Source: Trichosphaerium sp. ATCC 40318 (Eukaryota; Discosea; Flabellinia; Trichosidae). Taken from it: DNA of 64,000 nt. Every line of letters begins with the position of its first letter. Position 1 is the stretch's first letter. Location: positions 310,001-374,000 of the forward strand of contig JALMLS010000179.1 in NCBI GenBank assembly GCA_038496445.1. Reading direction: 5' to 3'. Positions 12,444 to 24,041 of this stretch are shown here, piece after piece. A model generated the notes under the pieces. That model ran no database searches. It was given only the letters and a program-made list of their open reading frames with translations, and had not been told where the DNA came from. The translations under genes and the position numbers were made by a program.

Positions 12444-12599
12444 TTCCTTATGGGTTTTATTAGTATAATAACGCTTTGCGTTGTATGGACATCAAAATGC
12501 TTGTACAAAAAAATTACATTTTACAAAAAAAACACAGGGTTTTATCTTTGCTTTTTGGGTGTTTGTTTGGTTTCGTTAGAGCGTTGTGAGAAAGAAAAA

Positions 12600-13123
12600 T
12601 TATTTCTTTTTTAACATTATGTCAGACCAAAATATCTTCCTTTGTGCTGCTTCAGGGTCGCCAGTGAGATAAGTGCCATCATCTGCTGCCGCAAGGCGTT
12701 CTTGAGTGCGCTCAAATAAAATTTGTTGTTTTTCTGGTGGAGTTATGGTGTATTCCATTTGTTTTTCTATGGGTATGAGCCAGCCGAACTGTGAATAAGA
12801 TTAGTCAACCAACAACCGGAATTCGTAAGAAAGAGCGTAAATCGATTGTATTAATACGTGTTGGCGCTAAAAATTAGTTTGCGTACGTATTCTATGAGTT
12901 GTGGGGCAAATGAAGCAGTTCTTAGCTCCTCTGATATTCTCCACGCTACCAATGGTGCCGATACGTATAAAACAAGCCTCGCAACTTGAAACCATTTAAT
13001 GGCAGTCAGTTTACCCAAGCCTCTTGGCGCGTTTGCTGGTATATTGTAAAGTTTTGGCGTGAATTTAGGGTCTGAGACAGCACGGTGGAAGTTTTTCTTA
13101 TTAGGACCATCTGCGTCAGCCAT
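12600..13123 (-). CDS. Small single-span membrane protein of unknown function
   Basis: Not recognised. Two exons: 13123 down to about 12880 encodes MADADGPNKKNFHRAVSD and a hydrophobic segment (FQVARLVLYVSAPLVAWRI). A GTACGC donor after LIEY then joins, by an intron of about 100 nt, to FGWLIPIEKQMEYTITPPEK with a C-terminal charged helix ending FWSDIMLKKK at 12600. The predicted product is about 140 aa with one membrane span. Codon use and clean splice phase support a real gene. It is convergent with the PH-domain gene. Confidence 0.6.
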
Positions 13124-13338
13124 TTTGATAAATATGAATGTGTGATCTTTTTTAAGTAGTTGCACGCGTATAGGCTGTGTTGAGTGGTTTTATAATTATA
13201 CTGGTGTTCTTTTTCTGCTCTTTTAAGCACAGGCTGTCAAAGAAAGATGTTTAGACTCTGCTCCTGTTGTAATGGAAGTAGTGCTTTTTGTTAACTGTAA
13301 ATGTCAGTTATTTTCAAAAAAGATACCCTACCACCTTG

Positions 13339-15906
13339 ATGACATCTGTAGAGGGTGCTTTCGAAAACGAAACAGCATTACAGAATGCTACAGCTGAAAC
13401 TGGTGACAAGGGTACGGAAGAGGAACAAACCCAAACCAAAGTAGCCGTGAGCGACTCAAAAAGTGCCTCAGACGATCGCACTGCAATCGACTCTTTAACA
13501 GCTGAAGCACGAGATGAAACGGGTGAAGATAATAATACAGACGATACAAATGATCAGCAAACTGAATCAGGAGAAGAAGCGGGTGTTAGTGATAATATTG
13601 ATCTCGAAGAAACCGACAATAGATCTCTCGTACGCTACAATAAGTATTGGACGCCTGCAACTTATTTTTATTAGACTTCAGGTGTTTCAGTCAATGAACA
13701 GGGCGTAAATTCGGCAGAGGCCACCACAACGCCAATCGAAGCGCCAGACGCGCCAACAGATGAGAATAAGGAAGTACAGGAGCCTGTCAAAGAAAGAAGG
13801 CGTAGTTCGACAGGCACGCTTAATACACCTGTGCGTCCTAGCGGTAGTGAAGCAGATGTCGGTTCGGGACGGTCCCGTGCAGGCAGAAGTTCAAGTGCAC
13901 CTCCAGTAGAAACACCAATAGATGACGCTAATGCTGACGCAAACGCTGATGAACAAGGTTAGTAATATTCCATTAACTAACACTATCATTACCAACGATT
14001 GGTTTAGATAAACGACGAGATAAGAGTTCTCTAGCAAGTGATTTTGAGCCTGAACAAAATGTTGGTAGATTTTTTACAAGATTTAAAACGTACGGAGATA
14101 CATTAGGTCGTTATGTGGTCTTATGTTACCTCCAGATTTTTCAAAAAAAATATAAATGAATTACATATATCTACGACAAGGCCAAGGTGCGTATACACAT
14201 TACAAAGTGGAAACAAATAATAATATATTGAAATTTCGCTTTATTGCGCTTATTTTATCTTAATTTACTCTTAGAATGTTGCCACCAAAGGATAAGACAG
14301 AAGAGGAGCGTCATTTACGTCAATATGAGGAGATGATGAGAAAATCACGTGAGTTGATTGGTTTTTTTGAAAACGTTTTGGTGTCTTTTATGTGACCGAC
14401 GGTTAGGTACAAAAGAAGAAAGACAGCGACTTACACGAGAAGAGAAGAAGAGGAGAAGGGAAAATCAAATAGGCCAAAATATAGAGAGGTGGAAACAACA
14501 TTTACCAACATGGCACAGGTTCGCTTATCTTTTATTGTTGTTTGGTTTCTTTTTTTTGTACTCCAGTGTTTTAAGAGCTATTTCTTAAACCATGTAGAAA
14601 AGATGCAGAGCGAACAAAAGACTTGTGGTTACATGGTGTACCTTCAAATATGCGTGGTGATATTTGGGTAAAAATGGCTTCAAATGAATTGAATATAACA
14701 CCTGAATTGTACACTATTCACTTAAAGGGTGCCGAAAGGGTGAGTATAATAACTATACTGGAAATGAGTGGTCTGTATTACAATATTTACTTTCTGATCC
14801 AGGCACGAAGAGAAATGAAAGAGGAAAAAGTTGGTGTTGGGAAGGAAGATACAGTATTATTAATTCCACTTGATTTACCACGAACTTTTCCAGCTTTATC
14901 ATTTTTTAATGAAGATGGCCCTTACCATCCTATATTGCGTAATGTTTTAGAGGCATATGTATGCTTTAGACCTGATATTGGATATGTGCGTTCAATAATA
15001 ACCTTTTAGGCTATGTGCTGAAGCAACTTTGTAAAAAAATTATTGCTATTCTTTTTCTTTTTTTCTTACAATGTTAGGTTCAAGGCATGTCGTATTTAGC
15101 TGCAATACTCTTATTGAATGTGAGTGAGTGTAATGCATTTATTGTTCTTGCCAATATGTTGAATACGCGGATGCATCTTGCTTTTTACAGTATGCAAGTG
15201 GAAAAAGTGCGTAACCTTTGTAGTATTTGCGCCAGCTGTTGTTAACCTTCTGTCTTAGATACATGCGTATTACCGTGTATTTCAAACCATGCTTGATTTT
15301 TTCCTTCCTAAACTAAGTGCCCACCTCACAAAATTGGGTGTCCCTCCTGAATTGTATTTACTGGATTGGTACACTTAATTTTTTTCTTTTTTTTTGTTCA
15401 CATTTTTTTCGGCCTTTAAGCAGACTTGCTGCACCATTGTGTTTTGACTTACCGCGGTTTTTATAGGGTGCTCACAATTTTTTCAAAAACTCTTCCTCTT
15501 GATGTTGCAATGCATGTTTGGGATGTTTATCTACTGAAGGGAGAGTCATTTATATATCGTGTTGGATTGGGTACAGGAAAAATTAAGTTTGGATTAAGTT
15601 GCAGTTTTCGTGCTAATGTATTGTATACTGTAGGTTTACTCAAGCTATTCAGAGAGAGACTTTTACGTGAGGAAATGGAAGGTTGCTTGACACTCATTTG
15701 TGGTTTGTCTTCTGAGGTACTTAACGTCGAACAAGCCTTGCTTTTTTTCTTGTCGTAAATTCAAAAAAAAAAAGTTGTTTTCTTACCTGAAGTCTGCGCA
15801 GAATATCGAAGATGATGCTTTGTTTCAACAAATTTGGAGTATTGATTTTACAGAGGAACAGTATGAGAAAGTGTATGGAGTACATACGGCGTCACTTAAA
15901 GTGTAA
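13339..15906 (+). CDS. TBC1D12/TBC1D14-type RabGAP
   Basis: Predicted Rab GAP. The N-terminal exons (from ATG 13339) are acidic, Ser/Thr-rich and probably disordered. A charged coiled segment (KTEEERHLRQYEEMMRKSR, about 14300) precedes the TBC domain. The TBC domain begins LWLHGVPSNMRGDIWVKMAS and NELNITPELYTIHL (about 14620-14730), very like TBC1D12/14. The arginine finger is intact in IPLDLPRTFP (I-x-x-D-x-x-R, about 14865) and the glutamine finger in GYVQGMSYLAAILLL (Y-x-Q, about 15080). Later exons read YLLDW, TIFSKTLPLDVAMHVWDVYL and LLKLFRERLL. TBC1D14 relatives act on Rab11-linked recycling and autophagy; that role here is inferred. About twelve introns. Joining of the disordered N-terminal exons to the TBC exons is likely but unproven. 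Confidence 0.8.
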
Positions 15907-16173
15907 ATAATGATTATATATAAAAAAGAAGTTACGTCATAAAACAAGAGTTCATGGTTTGTATCACGTGTTGCCTTTTATGTATTTCAAACAAGTGAAC
16001 ATTATTTTGATGATGAAAATGTCAATTCGCAAATATCACTGATTGTGTGGGAGGTTGAACTCAGCCTGCGCAAGCACATTTTGTCAACATTTTTCTTGGC
16101 TTAAAAAGTGGATTCACTCAACTGACGCAGTAGAATTAGCGTTATTCGCGTAATTTGAGGCTAGGTCAGCGCC

Positions 16174-16931
16174 ATGGAACGTATCAATAGTCAATGGGTT
16201 GATCCGACTGTAAATGACTCTACGAGTGCCCCTACGCAACCAGCAGATGTACCACAGAATTTAGACCAGCCTGCAGCAGCAACAGACTCTACAGCCAAAC
16301 CAGTCAATCCTAGAGATGACCTAGCAGTCGCTGTCTACGGCACAGGTAGCGAATACGGAACATTAGCCAATAATTGGCGAGCTGTGCACCCAGCGTATAC
16401 CTACATACAAACAATAGCGTACGCTACAATTTTAGTTGGTGTACGCGTTGCACTTCATCTTTCAACGCCTATGGACGAAAGTGCCATATTAGCGTTTGCC
16501 AGCTGGTTAGAAACCGAAAAACTAGCGTACAAGAAAAGGTACGTCACGTTTCTGTGTTAACACGGGCATTTAAGACGTTTTTATGTGACTTTGCGTGTCA
16601 GTTATTTTATTTTGAATTTAAATGCGCTACTACAGGAAAAAAATGAGCAACGAAGTATATGAAGCAATGACAAGGCTCGTAGTGGAATTTCAAGATGAAG
16701 CAGAGCTATGTGCGCAAATGAGTGCTACTGTGACACGTAGCTGGTTCACTGGTATCAAAACTGCAAAGGTGAGCACATTAAAGCACTTTATTAGCGTTAA
16801 CGTATGTGACTTAGATCAAATTTTCAAAAAGAGAAGATTCGCCCGAGTTTATCTTCAATGGGTATTTTGGGACTTGGTATAGCACTTTATATAATACAAA
16901 ACTGCTGGTGGATATGTTATCAGAAGAATGA
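16174..16931 (+). CDS. Unknown protein with hydrophobic central helix
   Basis: Not recognised. Exon 1 (ATG 16174 to GTACGT donor at 16539) has a Ser/Thr/Pro/Ala-rich N-terminus and then NNWRAVHPAYTYIQTIAYAT and ILVGVRVALHL, possibly one membrane or buried helix. Exon 2 (about 16636-16769) encodes KMSNEVYEAMTRLVVEFQDE, and exon 3 ends GYFGTWYSTLYNTKLLVDML with TGA at 16931. The splice phases are consistent and give about 220 aa. No catalytic motif seen. Confidence 0.55.
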
Positions 16932-17825
16932 ACACTTATCTAAGCACCTCTGATGTCGTTGGAAGCTTTTGTTGTGAAGACTTTTTTTTTTTTTGGTTTC
17001 GGGTAGTTGCTCTTTTTTGCTGGTCTCTAGAACTTTAGTACGTAGTTTATCCGACAACTACATATTACAGCGTCACAAAATAAAATAAATTGGTGTTGTC
17101 ATTTGGTTTCTAGGCAAGAAAAAAATTTCAAAACAAAAAGGTAAAAAAAACCGAACTGTCCTAACCAATTTGTACCCACTGTAGGCTTTTGTTTGTAGAA
17201 TGCAGTACATGAAAATATTGGTTATTACGAGGTATTGATACTGTGCAGTACGTTTCCAAAGTAGAAAAAATAATGGATGAAGCGTATGTTGGGGAAAGAA
17301 AAAACCTGAAAATCACATCATACTTCTTTTTTTTTTTTTTCTTGCGTGTGTATTTAAACAGCCCCGAAATATGGTGGGTTAAAACGCATGTGTACTTGAA
17401 TTGGTAGTGAGGACCAAAAAACGGAGAAAATTCTAGTTTGTCTTAGAACCACCCCCTTGTACCGTTATATCGCGAAAAACTGCGATTTTGTATTGGTGTC
17501 ATCGCTGTAGTTTTTCTTTTTCATCCGTAGTCTTATTCTTTCGAGATTACGTCTATTTAACTCTACGTGAACGGCGGGGTAACATCCGTTGCGTTGAAAA
17601 AGGGTTTGGTTAGTCAGAAAGATTGCTTAATTTAGTATCACCATTAAAATGCCACACTGTTGTGATTCTTATTTTTTGTTCTAACCTCTCCGGTTATCAT
17701 CCACACTTTAACCAAATATAAGTATTGCGTTTAGTTACACACTTTTAAATCTAAAACTACCCTCTAGTCTTATACAGTCAAGTTTTGTTAGAGTTTATAC
17801 GACAAACATAACTTCACCTTGTTAA
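16932..17825. other. Intergenic region, about 0.9 kb
   Basis: No convincing open frame on either strand. The stretch holds several T-runs (near 16980 and 17325), which fit 3' and 5' flanking DNA. No tRNA or repeat was recognised. Confidence 0.5.
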
Positions 17826-19916
17826 ATGGACAACACTTTATCAGGTTCAAAGATATTCACTATTTCTTTATGCCTTTTGGCCAGTTATGTTTCGGCTTCT
17901 CTGGTGATTTATCCTCCGAGCCCACAAGCGGGCAGCCACCCAGTAATAGGACAGGATATTGGTAGATACACCAATTTATATCAACCGATCAACGTGACAA
18001 TTGTAAATGAGCAGAGAGATTTTTTAGGTAACATACAAAGCCGCCAAACACTATTTGAGATACCACTCTACTAGCGTAATTTTGATAAAATGATGACTAA
18101 AATTTTTTTATCACGTGTTGAAATTTGGATTGTCACGTGGTTTTTTTTATTTACCAATCGCTTATTTCATTCAAACAGGACTTGCGGTCATTATAGATAT
18201 GGTGAACATAAAGACTTCGGTTCGGGGTTCCAGGTAAATGTCGACAATTTTAGTTCTAAGTCTTTCGTTTATGGTTTTTTTTTATTTTGATTTTTTTTTG
18301 TCAGCATCAGTTTTGTGAATCCGTATTAACACTATGACATTTACGATTGATTACTCTTTTTTTGATTTTGCTTTTAGACTCGAAGATCTTCAAAAACGAG
18401 GTGCTGAAATGATTATTGTAGCTATTGGTGATGACTCTATTCCACAAGGTTAGTTTTCTTTGGAGTTTTTATTGTTCCATGTTATTATTTTACTAATTAA
18501 TGTAATCACTCTAGAGTTGTTTGCTTATAGTATTGATAATCCAAGGCGCTATGATATTAACTTACATATACCTATATTCACTGTTGACAAGAACGATTTA
18601 TCCCCGGACATGCTTAATAGTAGTACACAATGGCAAGGCATAATTTCTTCGGGTAATTAATTATTGCGAAAACAATAATTCACAATTAAAATTAAATTAG
18701 ATTTCAATGCATACTATGCAACAGTAAATCATTGGGGATTCTATGTGGCTTATGGCATAACTATATTTGTAACGCTCATAGCATTTTCATTATGCAGTGT
18801 TAAGTTATGTCGGCTCATTATTGAAGAAAGGTGCCTTAACCTAAGATTATCTTTGGTATGTTTGGCTATGATGGTGGCCGCAAACTTTTGTACGTCCTTT
18901 CTTTGATGTATAAGCGAGTTATCCTAACAATCATGTAGTACGCTTTATGTTTCTTATTGATCCGGCTCGCTCGTTCCAACTCATTCCGGTGTCTATCGTG
19001 TTCACACTTCAGAACTCAAGTTTACCGATAACTGTTAGTGTTATGCTATTGATTACAATGTATTGGCATGAAACACTCCAAGGAAAATCTGTCATTGCTA
19101 GCGCTTTTTTAATGAGCATGAAACTACCTTTTTTGATATCTGTCGTTGTTGTAAATGGTCTGGAGTTCGTAGCAGGGATGTTAAGGATATTTGTCTCAGG
19201 ATCAACTTTGACAACAATCGTCGAAATACTAAGTTGGGTTCGTCGGCTTTTTTAACTCTTTGCAGCTCTGTTGTAACATCTTTTTTAGCTTGTCATATTT
19301 GCTACGTCAATAAGCACACTAACTTATTCATCAATAATAAGTTGGCGTCTTTATGTAGTACTCAAGAAGCGTATGGTCAATAACAAAGATCAAAAGTGGC
19401 TTAACCTGGTACGCGCTTTGTTAAGTTAGTAGCAATTACGCCTCACACTGTATAAAGGTAAAAATAAGGATAATAGTCGCAAACGCTCTGTTGACTCTCC
19501 TTCTTTTGACAATCGCTGTTATAGCTATAGTTGTTTCAGGTACAGATTGTAGAGTAGATTCTTATTATTTTCTTATATTCATTTTAGGAAATCAAGCTGG
19601 TCCAAGTTTCTTGGTATACATGGCTTTTCTATACATTCTTCTTCTTGATGGTCTTTCTATAACACAAGCATTAGCTTTTGCTAAGCCAAGTACACCCAAA
19701 AGTCGCACAAGCGGTCGAAGAAGACCTTCACAGCATGCTACAACATCAAGCTCTAACAAGATGACAACGGCTCATACAACGGCATCAACAGCGACTATAT
19801 CAACTCATGGAACTCCACCTATAACACCAATAGTGACAACAAAAAGAGAATTAAATTCAAAGCAAACCTTATCACTAGCAACTGTAGTAGTCAACGATAC
19901 CAATGACGATGACTAG
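17826..19916 (+). CDS. Secreted-start, PA-like ectodomain multi-span membrane protein
   Basis: Predicted surface membrane protein. The N-terminus (MDNTLSGSKIFTISLCLLAS) is a signal peptide. The ectodomain has the feel of a protease-associated (PA) fold: GLAVIIDMVNIKTSVRGSR, EDLQKRGAEMIIVAIGDDS and IPIFTVDKNDLSPDML. Then come about seven hydrophobic spans, including WGFYVAYGITIFVTLIAFSL, LVCLAMMVAANF, PVSIVFTLQNSSLPITVSVM, KLPFLISVVVVNGLEFVAGM, VLTLLLLTIAVIAIVVSG and GPSFLVYMAFLYILLLDGLS. The cytoplasmic tail is Ser/Thr-rich and ends in Asp residues (TAG at 19914). About nine introns; the join near 18028-18178 is uncertain. This could be a 7-TM receptor-like protein, but no named family is claimed. 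Confidence 0.6.
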
Positions 19917-20148
19917 GTTTCCTTTGTGGTTTCTGTCAAAAAAAAAAAAAACGTCATAATAGTGTGTACATAGAAATAAATGAGATTTTGTTTACAATCG
20001 TTTTCCCTGCGAGGTTTGTAGTTCATTTTCCAACACGAGTAAGATGTCCAAGCGATACACAACTTTTTTTTTTAGCCGAATTTCATCGCATTTCGGCATT
20101 CGTGCTTGGTCATTATCAGGTACTTAACGACAAAAATAGGTCACTGCA

Positions 20149-20751
20149 ATGAGTGATACACGACAAGCCCAAATTGATGCAGAGGAAGCGGAATTAAAAA
20201 GATTGCGCTCCAAAGCCGAAGAAGACGGTGATTGGTCAGATGGAGAGTTGAATGAGTTAAATACAAGGGAAGAGAGGCTAGAAAAAGTGAGATTGGGCGA
20301 ACTGGAGTTAGAAGTAAAGAAAAAGCCGCATTTCAGCTCTTTCAAGATAAATAAAGGTCTAGACGCAGCACTAGCAGCTCGTATGGGCAAAACAGACACA
20401 AATCTAAATTTAAAGACATACGTAACAGAACAATCGTTAAAAGTGACAATAAAGGATACTGACGCTAATAAAGAGTTACCTATGGTAGCTGAAATGTCAT
20501 GGACTGGGCTAGTGTTTAAATCTCAGGTACACAATTCAACATCAATGAAACACAACTCTGCTGACACTCACTGAAAGGTAATGGCAGCTTTGGGGCTTTC
20601 TGGAGGCTTTGGAGGATTTATAATGGAGTGTGATGGAGAATCGTTCCTCTCTCGCGCTTCAGTTGCAACCAATTCTAAAATTAAAGCTGGTAGTGTTATA
20701 GAGATCCGTGCGCGTAAGGAAGGAGAACCACGCAGGACAGGTGAAACCTAG
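20149..20751 (+). CDS. Small coiled-coil plus beta-grasp-like protein, unknown
   Basis: Not assigned. The N-terminal part (residues 1 to about 65) is a charged helix (RQAQIDAEEAELKRLRSKAE, LNELNTREERLEKVRLGELE). The second part looks like a ubiquitin-like or RA-type beta-grasp domain: QSLKVTIKDTD, VMAALGLSGGFGGFIMECDG, then NSKIKAGSVIEIRARKEG. A single intron (donor GTACAC at about 20527) splits the domain and the product ends with TAG at 20751. The fold suggestion rests on hydrophobic pattern only. Confidence 0.55.
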
Positions 20752-21104
20752 AGCCTAAATAAACACCTTACTAATGCATCTCCGCGGAAATTATTTACCG
20801 CTTAAGCGTACAATAGCTTTTGAGTGTGAAAGCACGAAATTGAAAATATCACAGTGATTTGATTTCTTTTTTTCATGTAAATTCTTACTAGCTATGAGAA
20901 TACGATGTTTAAATACTTGCACTCACATACGCGGAAGTCTGGCGTACAAACACGCCGAAAAGGCGCAAAACCACTTCCTTACACAAAGTATTAAATACAA
21001 GCGATTTTTCAAATAAAATAATAGGCTATCGGTTTTGTTGACGAGAATGGCAATAACATATACAAAAACCCACTTGACAGCTTTTTTATCTCATTAATTA
21101 AGCC

Positions 21105-21176
21105 ATGAGTACTTTGAATGACCTATTAACAAGTCCGGGGAGCACGAGTGAAGACATAATTACATTGATTAAATGA
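21105..21176 (+). other. Upstream ORF overlapping the main start codon (ATGA)
   Basis: A 23-codon frame with its own ATG at 21105 ends in TGA at 21174-21176. That stop overlaps the main ATG at 21173 in the form ATGA, in another frame. If it lies in the 5' UTR it could reduce or couple translation of the receptor-like protein downstream. A transcript start between 21105 and 21173 would exclude it. Confidence 0.35.
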
Positions 21177-23273
21177 AAATGACTAAGAGTTATGCTAACA
21201 CGTGTTGTTATTTATTCTGGAAAATCGCATTTATGTTCAGTTTATGCCATGGGATAGTACTCGCTGCATCAATACTAACCGTAAACAACAAAAGGTAGCC
21301 GTCTTGTAAATGTAGGACAAGTTGAGGTAATTTCTTTTCTTCGCAGGGTAGTGTTCAACAAAGACTTTGCCCAAAGATCGTTTGGAGAAGGTAAACTAGG
21401 TTAATTTCTTGGGGATTTGGTGATATTTACTTGTTTTCATTAGGCCCCGAATATACTCGCGCGCGATGTTTACTAAGCTGTGACCATTGCGTTAGCGATA
21501 GCCCTGACCTTATATCTGCCCCTTGTTTGGATTCAACCTTGACTTCAGTGACAGACATAACACCAGTTGGTTTAATGGAGTACGATTTGTTTATTTCTGG
21601 TCCAATGGGAGAACGCCAAGACGAGCTTGACACAATACTGAATTGGGTCGGACAAGGAAACGTTGCACTTTTACAGTGCGATACTACAAATACATCATAC
21701 TGTGATGACTTTTCAGGTACATTAACTTCTTTGTGCTAGTGTTATTAAGTACCTATCGGATAGGTTACGGTATAACAGTACATCAAGACAATAGAAAATT
21801 GGAAAGCGATGGTGGATCAGACAAAAAGTTTATAATTAAAATGCTCGATCATCCGTTGTTCAAGCATGTTTACAATTTTGGTACAGGTATTTATGGATAC
21901 TGTTTCTTATTTAGACTAGGTCTGGATGAGCTTCCCTTCGAAATACGAGTACAACCACAAAATGGTAGTGAATAAATCTGTACCACAGCGTACTCATTCA
22001 TCCTTTAGTTTATTTCAAAGTCAGTTCAACTGCAAACGCACAAGTTCTTATTACAAAGAGTGGTGAAGCATTCTTTGTTGAAATGGAAATAGGTATTATA
22101 TTACGGTGGCCTTTTTCGTACTTCCTTTTCATTGAATAAAATAGGAGATGGTAGACTTTTTCTACTAGGGGATACAGACATATGGGACTACGATAACCTA
22201 AATGATCAAGTACCCATAAGCATTCTTCGGCAATTGCCGGTATATGGTTCGTACACCTATTTGTATCAAACACATACTCACTGTTGCTAGCCGAAACCAT
22301 TATGGCACCGCCACCAACTAGACCACCCACAAGTACGCCAACAGCTATGCCAACAACTGCACCTACCACTCGAGCACCCGCTATTGGTCCTACTCCTTCT
22401 CCTCCACCAACCATGGCGCCTACTCCAGTACAAACACTAGCCCCTACTGCTACACCAACAGAAGTATGGTTGTTTAATACTCTTTTTACTAAGTACAACT
22501 AGGCACCATCTACAACTGAGTCCCCTACAGTGCAACCAACAATCATTATCGAGGACGTAGTATTCGATGGCACAACTGTAATAGGCGGTGACTTGGGTAT
22601 TCTACAAAACAGCACAGTTCGTATTACCGGAGGTTCTACGTTAAAAATTGAAGGTAATCCCAAGACAAAATTACTTTCAATCTTGAAGTGGCAGTCCAAA
22701 TCGAAACTCAGTCTCTTCATTTCCAAAACCTTTGTAAAACGAAGACTGAACTCACTTTTGTTAACTTCTTTGAGATACTCACATATAGTACGTGTAGGTT
22801 GTCTCGTTGCTATTGATGGTAACTTGGAAATAAATGTGGAAGGCGACATTCCTGAAAATGGAACTAGTGTAGATGTTGCAACATTCACGTGCCGTCAATC
22901 TCAATTCAACACAGTGACAGTTTCTGAATCTGACCCATGCAAAAAAGTTACAGCAACAGAACAAGTGTATACAAGCTCAAAGCTATCAGTTGTATTCAGT
23001 GTTGACGAGGTTCCTTGCGAGAATTCTTCGAAGGGTCTTGAATGGTGGGCGCTGCTTCTCATCGTAATAGCTGTAGTAGCTGTTGCTGGAGGCATAGTTT
23101 TGTTCATACTACTGCATAAGGTACGTTTCACAAAAGTAGAGACTTCAAAACGGTTGGTTTTTGTTGTTTCTTTTCTCCTTTTGACAAAAACTGTATTTTC
23201 TCCGGTGCAACCTTGTTGCACTTCTGAGAAATACGCCCAGTTGCACTACTATACTATAAACTACGTCCTATGA
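21173..23273 (+). CDS. Single-pass receptor-like protein with GATase-like ectodomain and Pro/Thr stalk
   Basis: Predicted type I surface protein. The N-terminus includes a signal sequence (IAFMFSLCHGIVLAASIL). The first ectodomain resembles the class I glutamine-amidotransferase-like fold used as a binding module: MEYDLFISGPMGERQDELDT, ILNWVGQGNVALLQCD, later FFVEMEIGDGRLFLLGDTDI. A long Pro/Thr-rich stalk follows (about 22290-22460: TRPPTSTPTAMPTTAPTT and similar), a likely O-glycosylated spacer. A second beta-rich module (about 22540-22990: TTVIGGDLGILQNSTVRITG, VAIDGNLEINVEGD) precedes one membrane span (WWALLLIVIAVVAVAGGIVL). The cytoplasmic tail is only about 16 residues. The ATG at 21173 is chosen over the one at 21179 because it is first. 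About ten introns. No catalytic triad recognised. Confidence 0.65.
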
Positions 23274-24041
23274 TCACCAAATCTAATTCTGTGTAGCCTA
23301 CACGACAAAAAGTGTTTCCTTTTACGAGCAACTTTAAAAAACGAGAAGCAATGTAAATTAAATAGATTTCAACCAGATTTAAGAAAGAATAATCGTTTGG
23401 AAGTTTGTATTAAATTTTTTTTTGTAAACGAGCCTGACGACTTAAGTTGTTTTTAGTTCAAAGTTTCTGTAGCGAAATTTCTTTTTTTTTGGAATTAAAT
23501 GAACCTCTCAGACAATTAGTTGTGTACATTTTTTACACATTTTGGGTCTCCCATATCACAGTGATTCCATAGAACCTTGACGTAAAATCCTACGATTGTA
23601 GGATTAAAGGATAGCCACCACGTGGTGAAACTAAAGATGACTTATCAATAAAGCGCAATTAAGCCCGTTTTTGAGCACACAAACCAAATAGCACGCATAA
23701 AGTAGCAAGGGGCAACAACCACTTACCACCTTTACTATTTTTACACGTTATAACGGTGTTTTCATCTTAGAATTACGAAGAATACTTACTTCTTTACCTT
23801 GTACGCATAGCAACCTCAGAAAAAAGGCATACGCTATTAATTTGAATCATTACCTCTGTTTCCGCCCGTTTTATGGAACTTTGGTTGATCTGTGCGGGAT
23901 CTTTACTAAAGATAAAAATCATCACTTTTTACCACTACAACACCACCAAAACAAATCACTTTTCAATACAACGGCTATCACTCCTTCATTTCCAATCTAA
24001 AATATCGTTTAGTGCTCCATTTGTAACTTGCACCAACGACA
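23274..24041. other. Intergenic region, about 0.77 kb
   Basis: AT-rich, without a convincing gene on either strand. It holds the 3' end of the receptor-like gene and the promoter of the ELM2-SANT gene. Confidence 0.5.
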
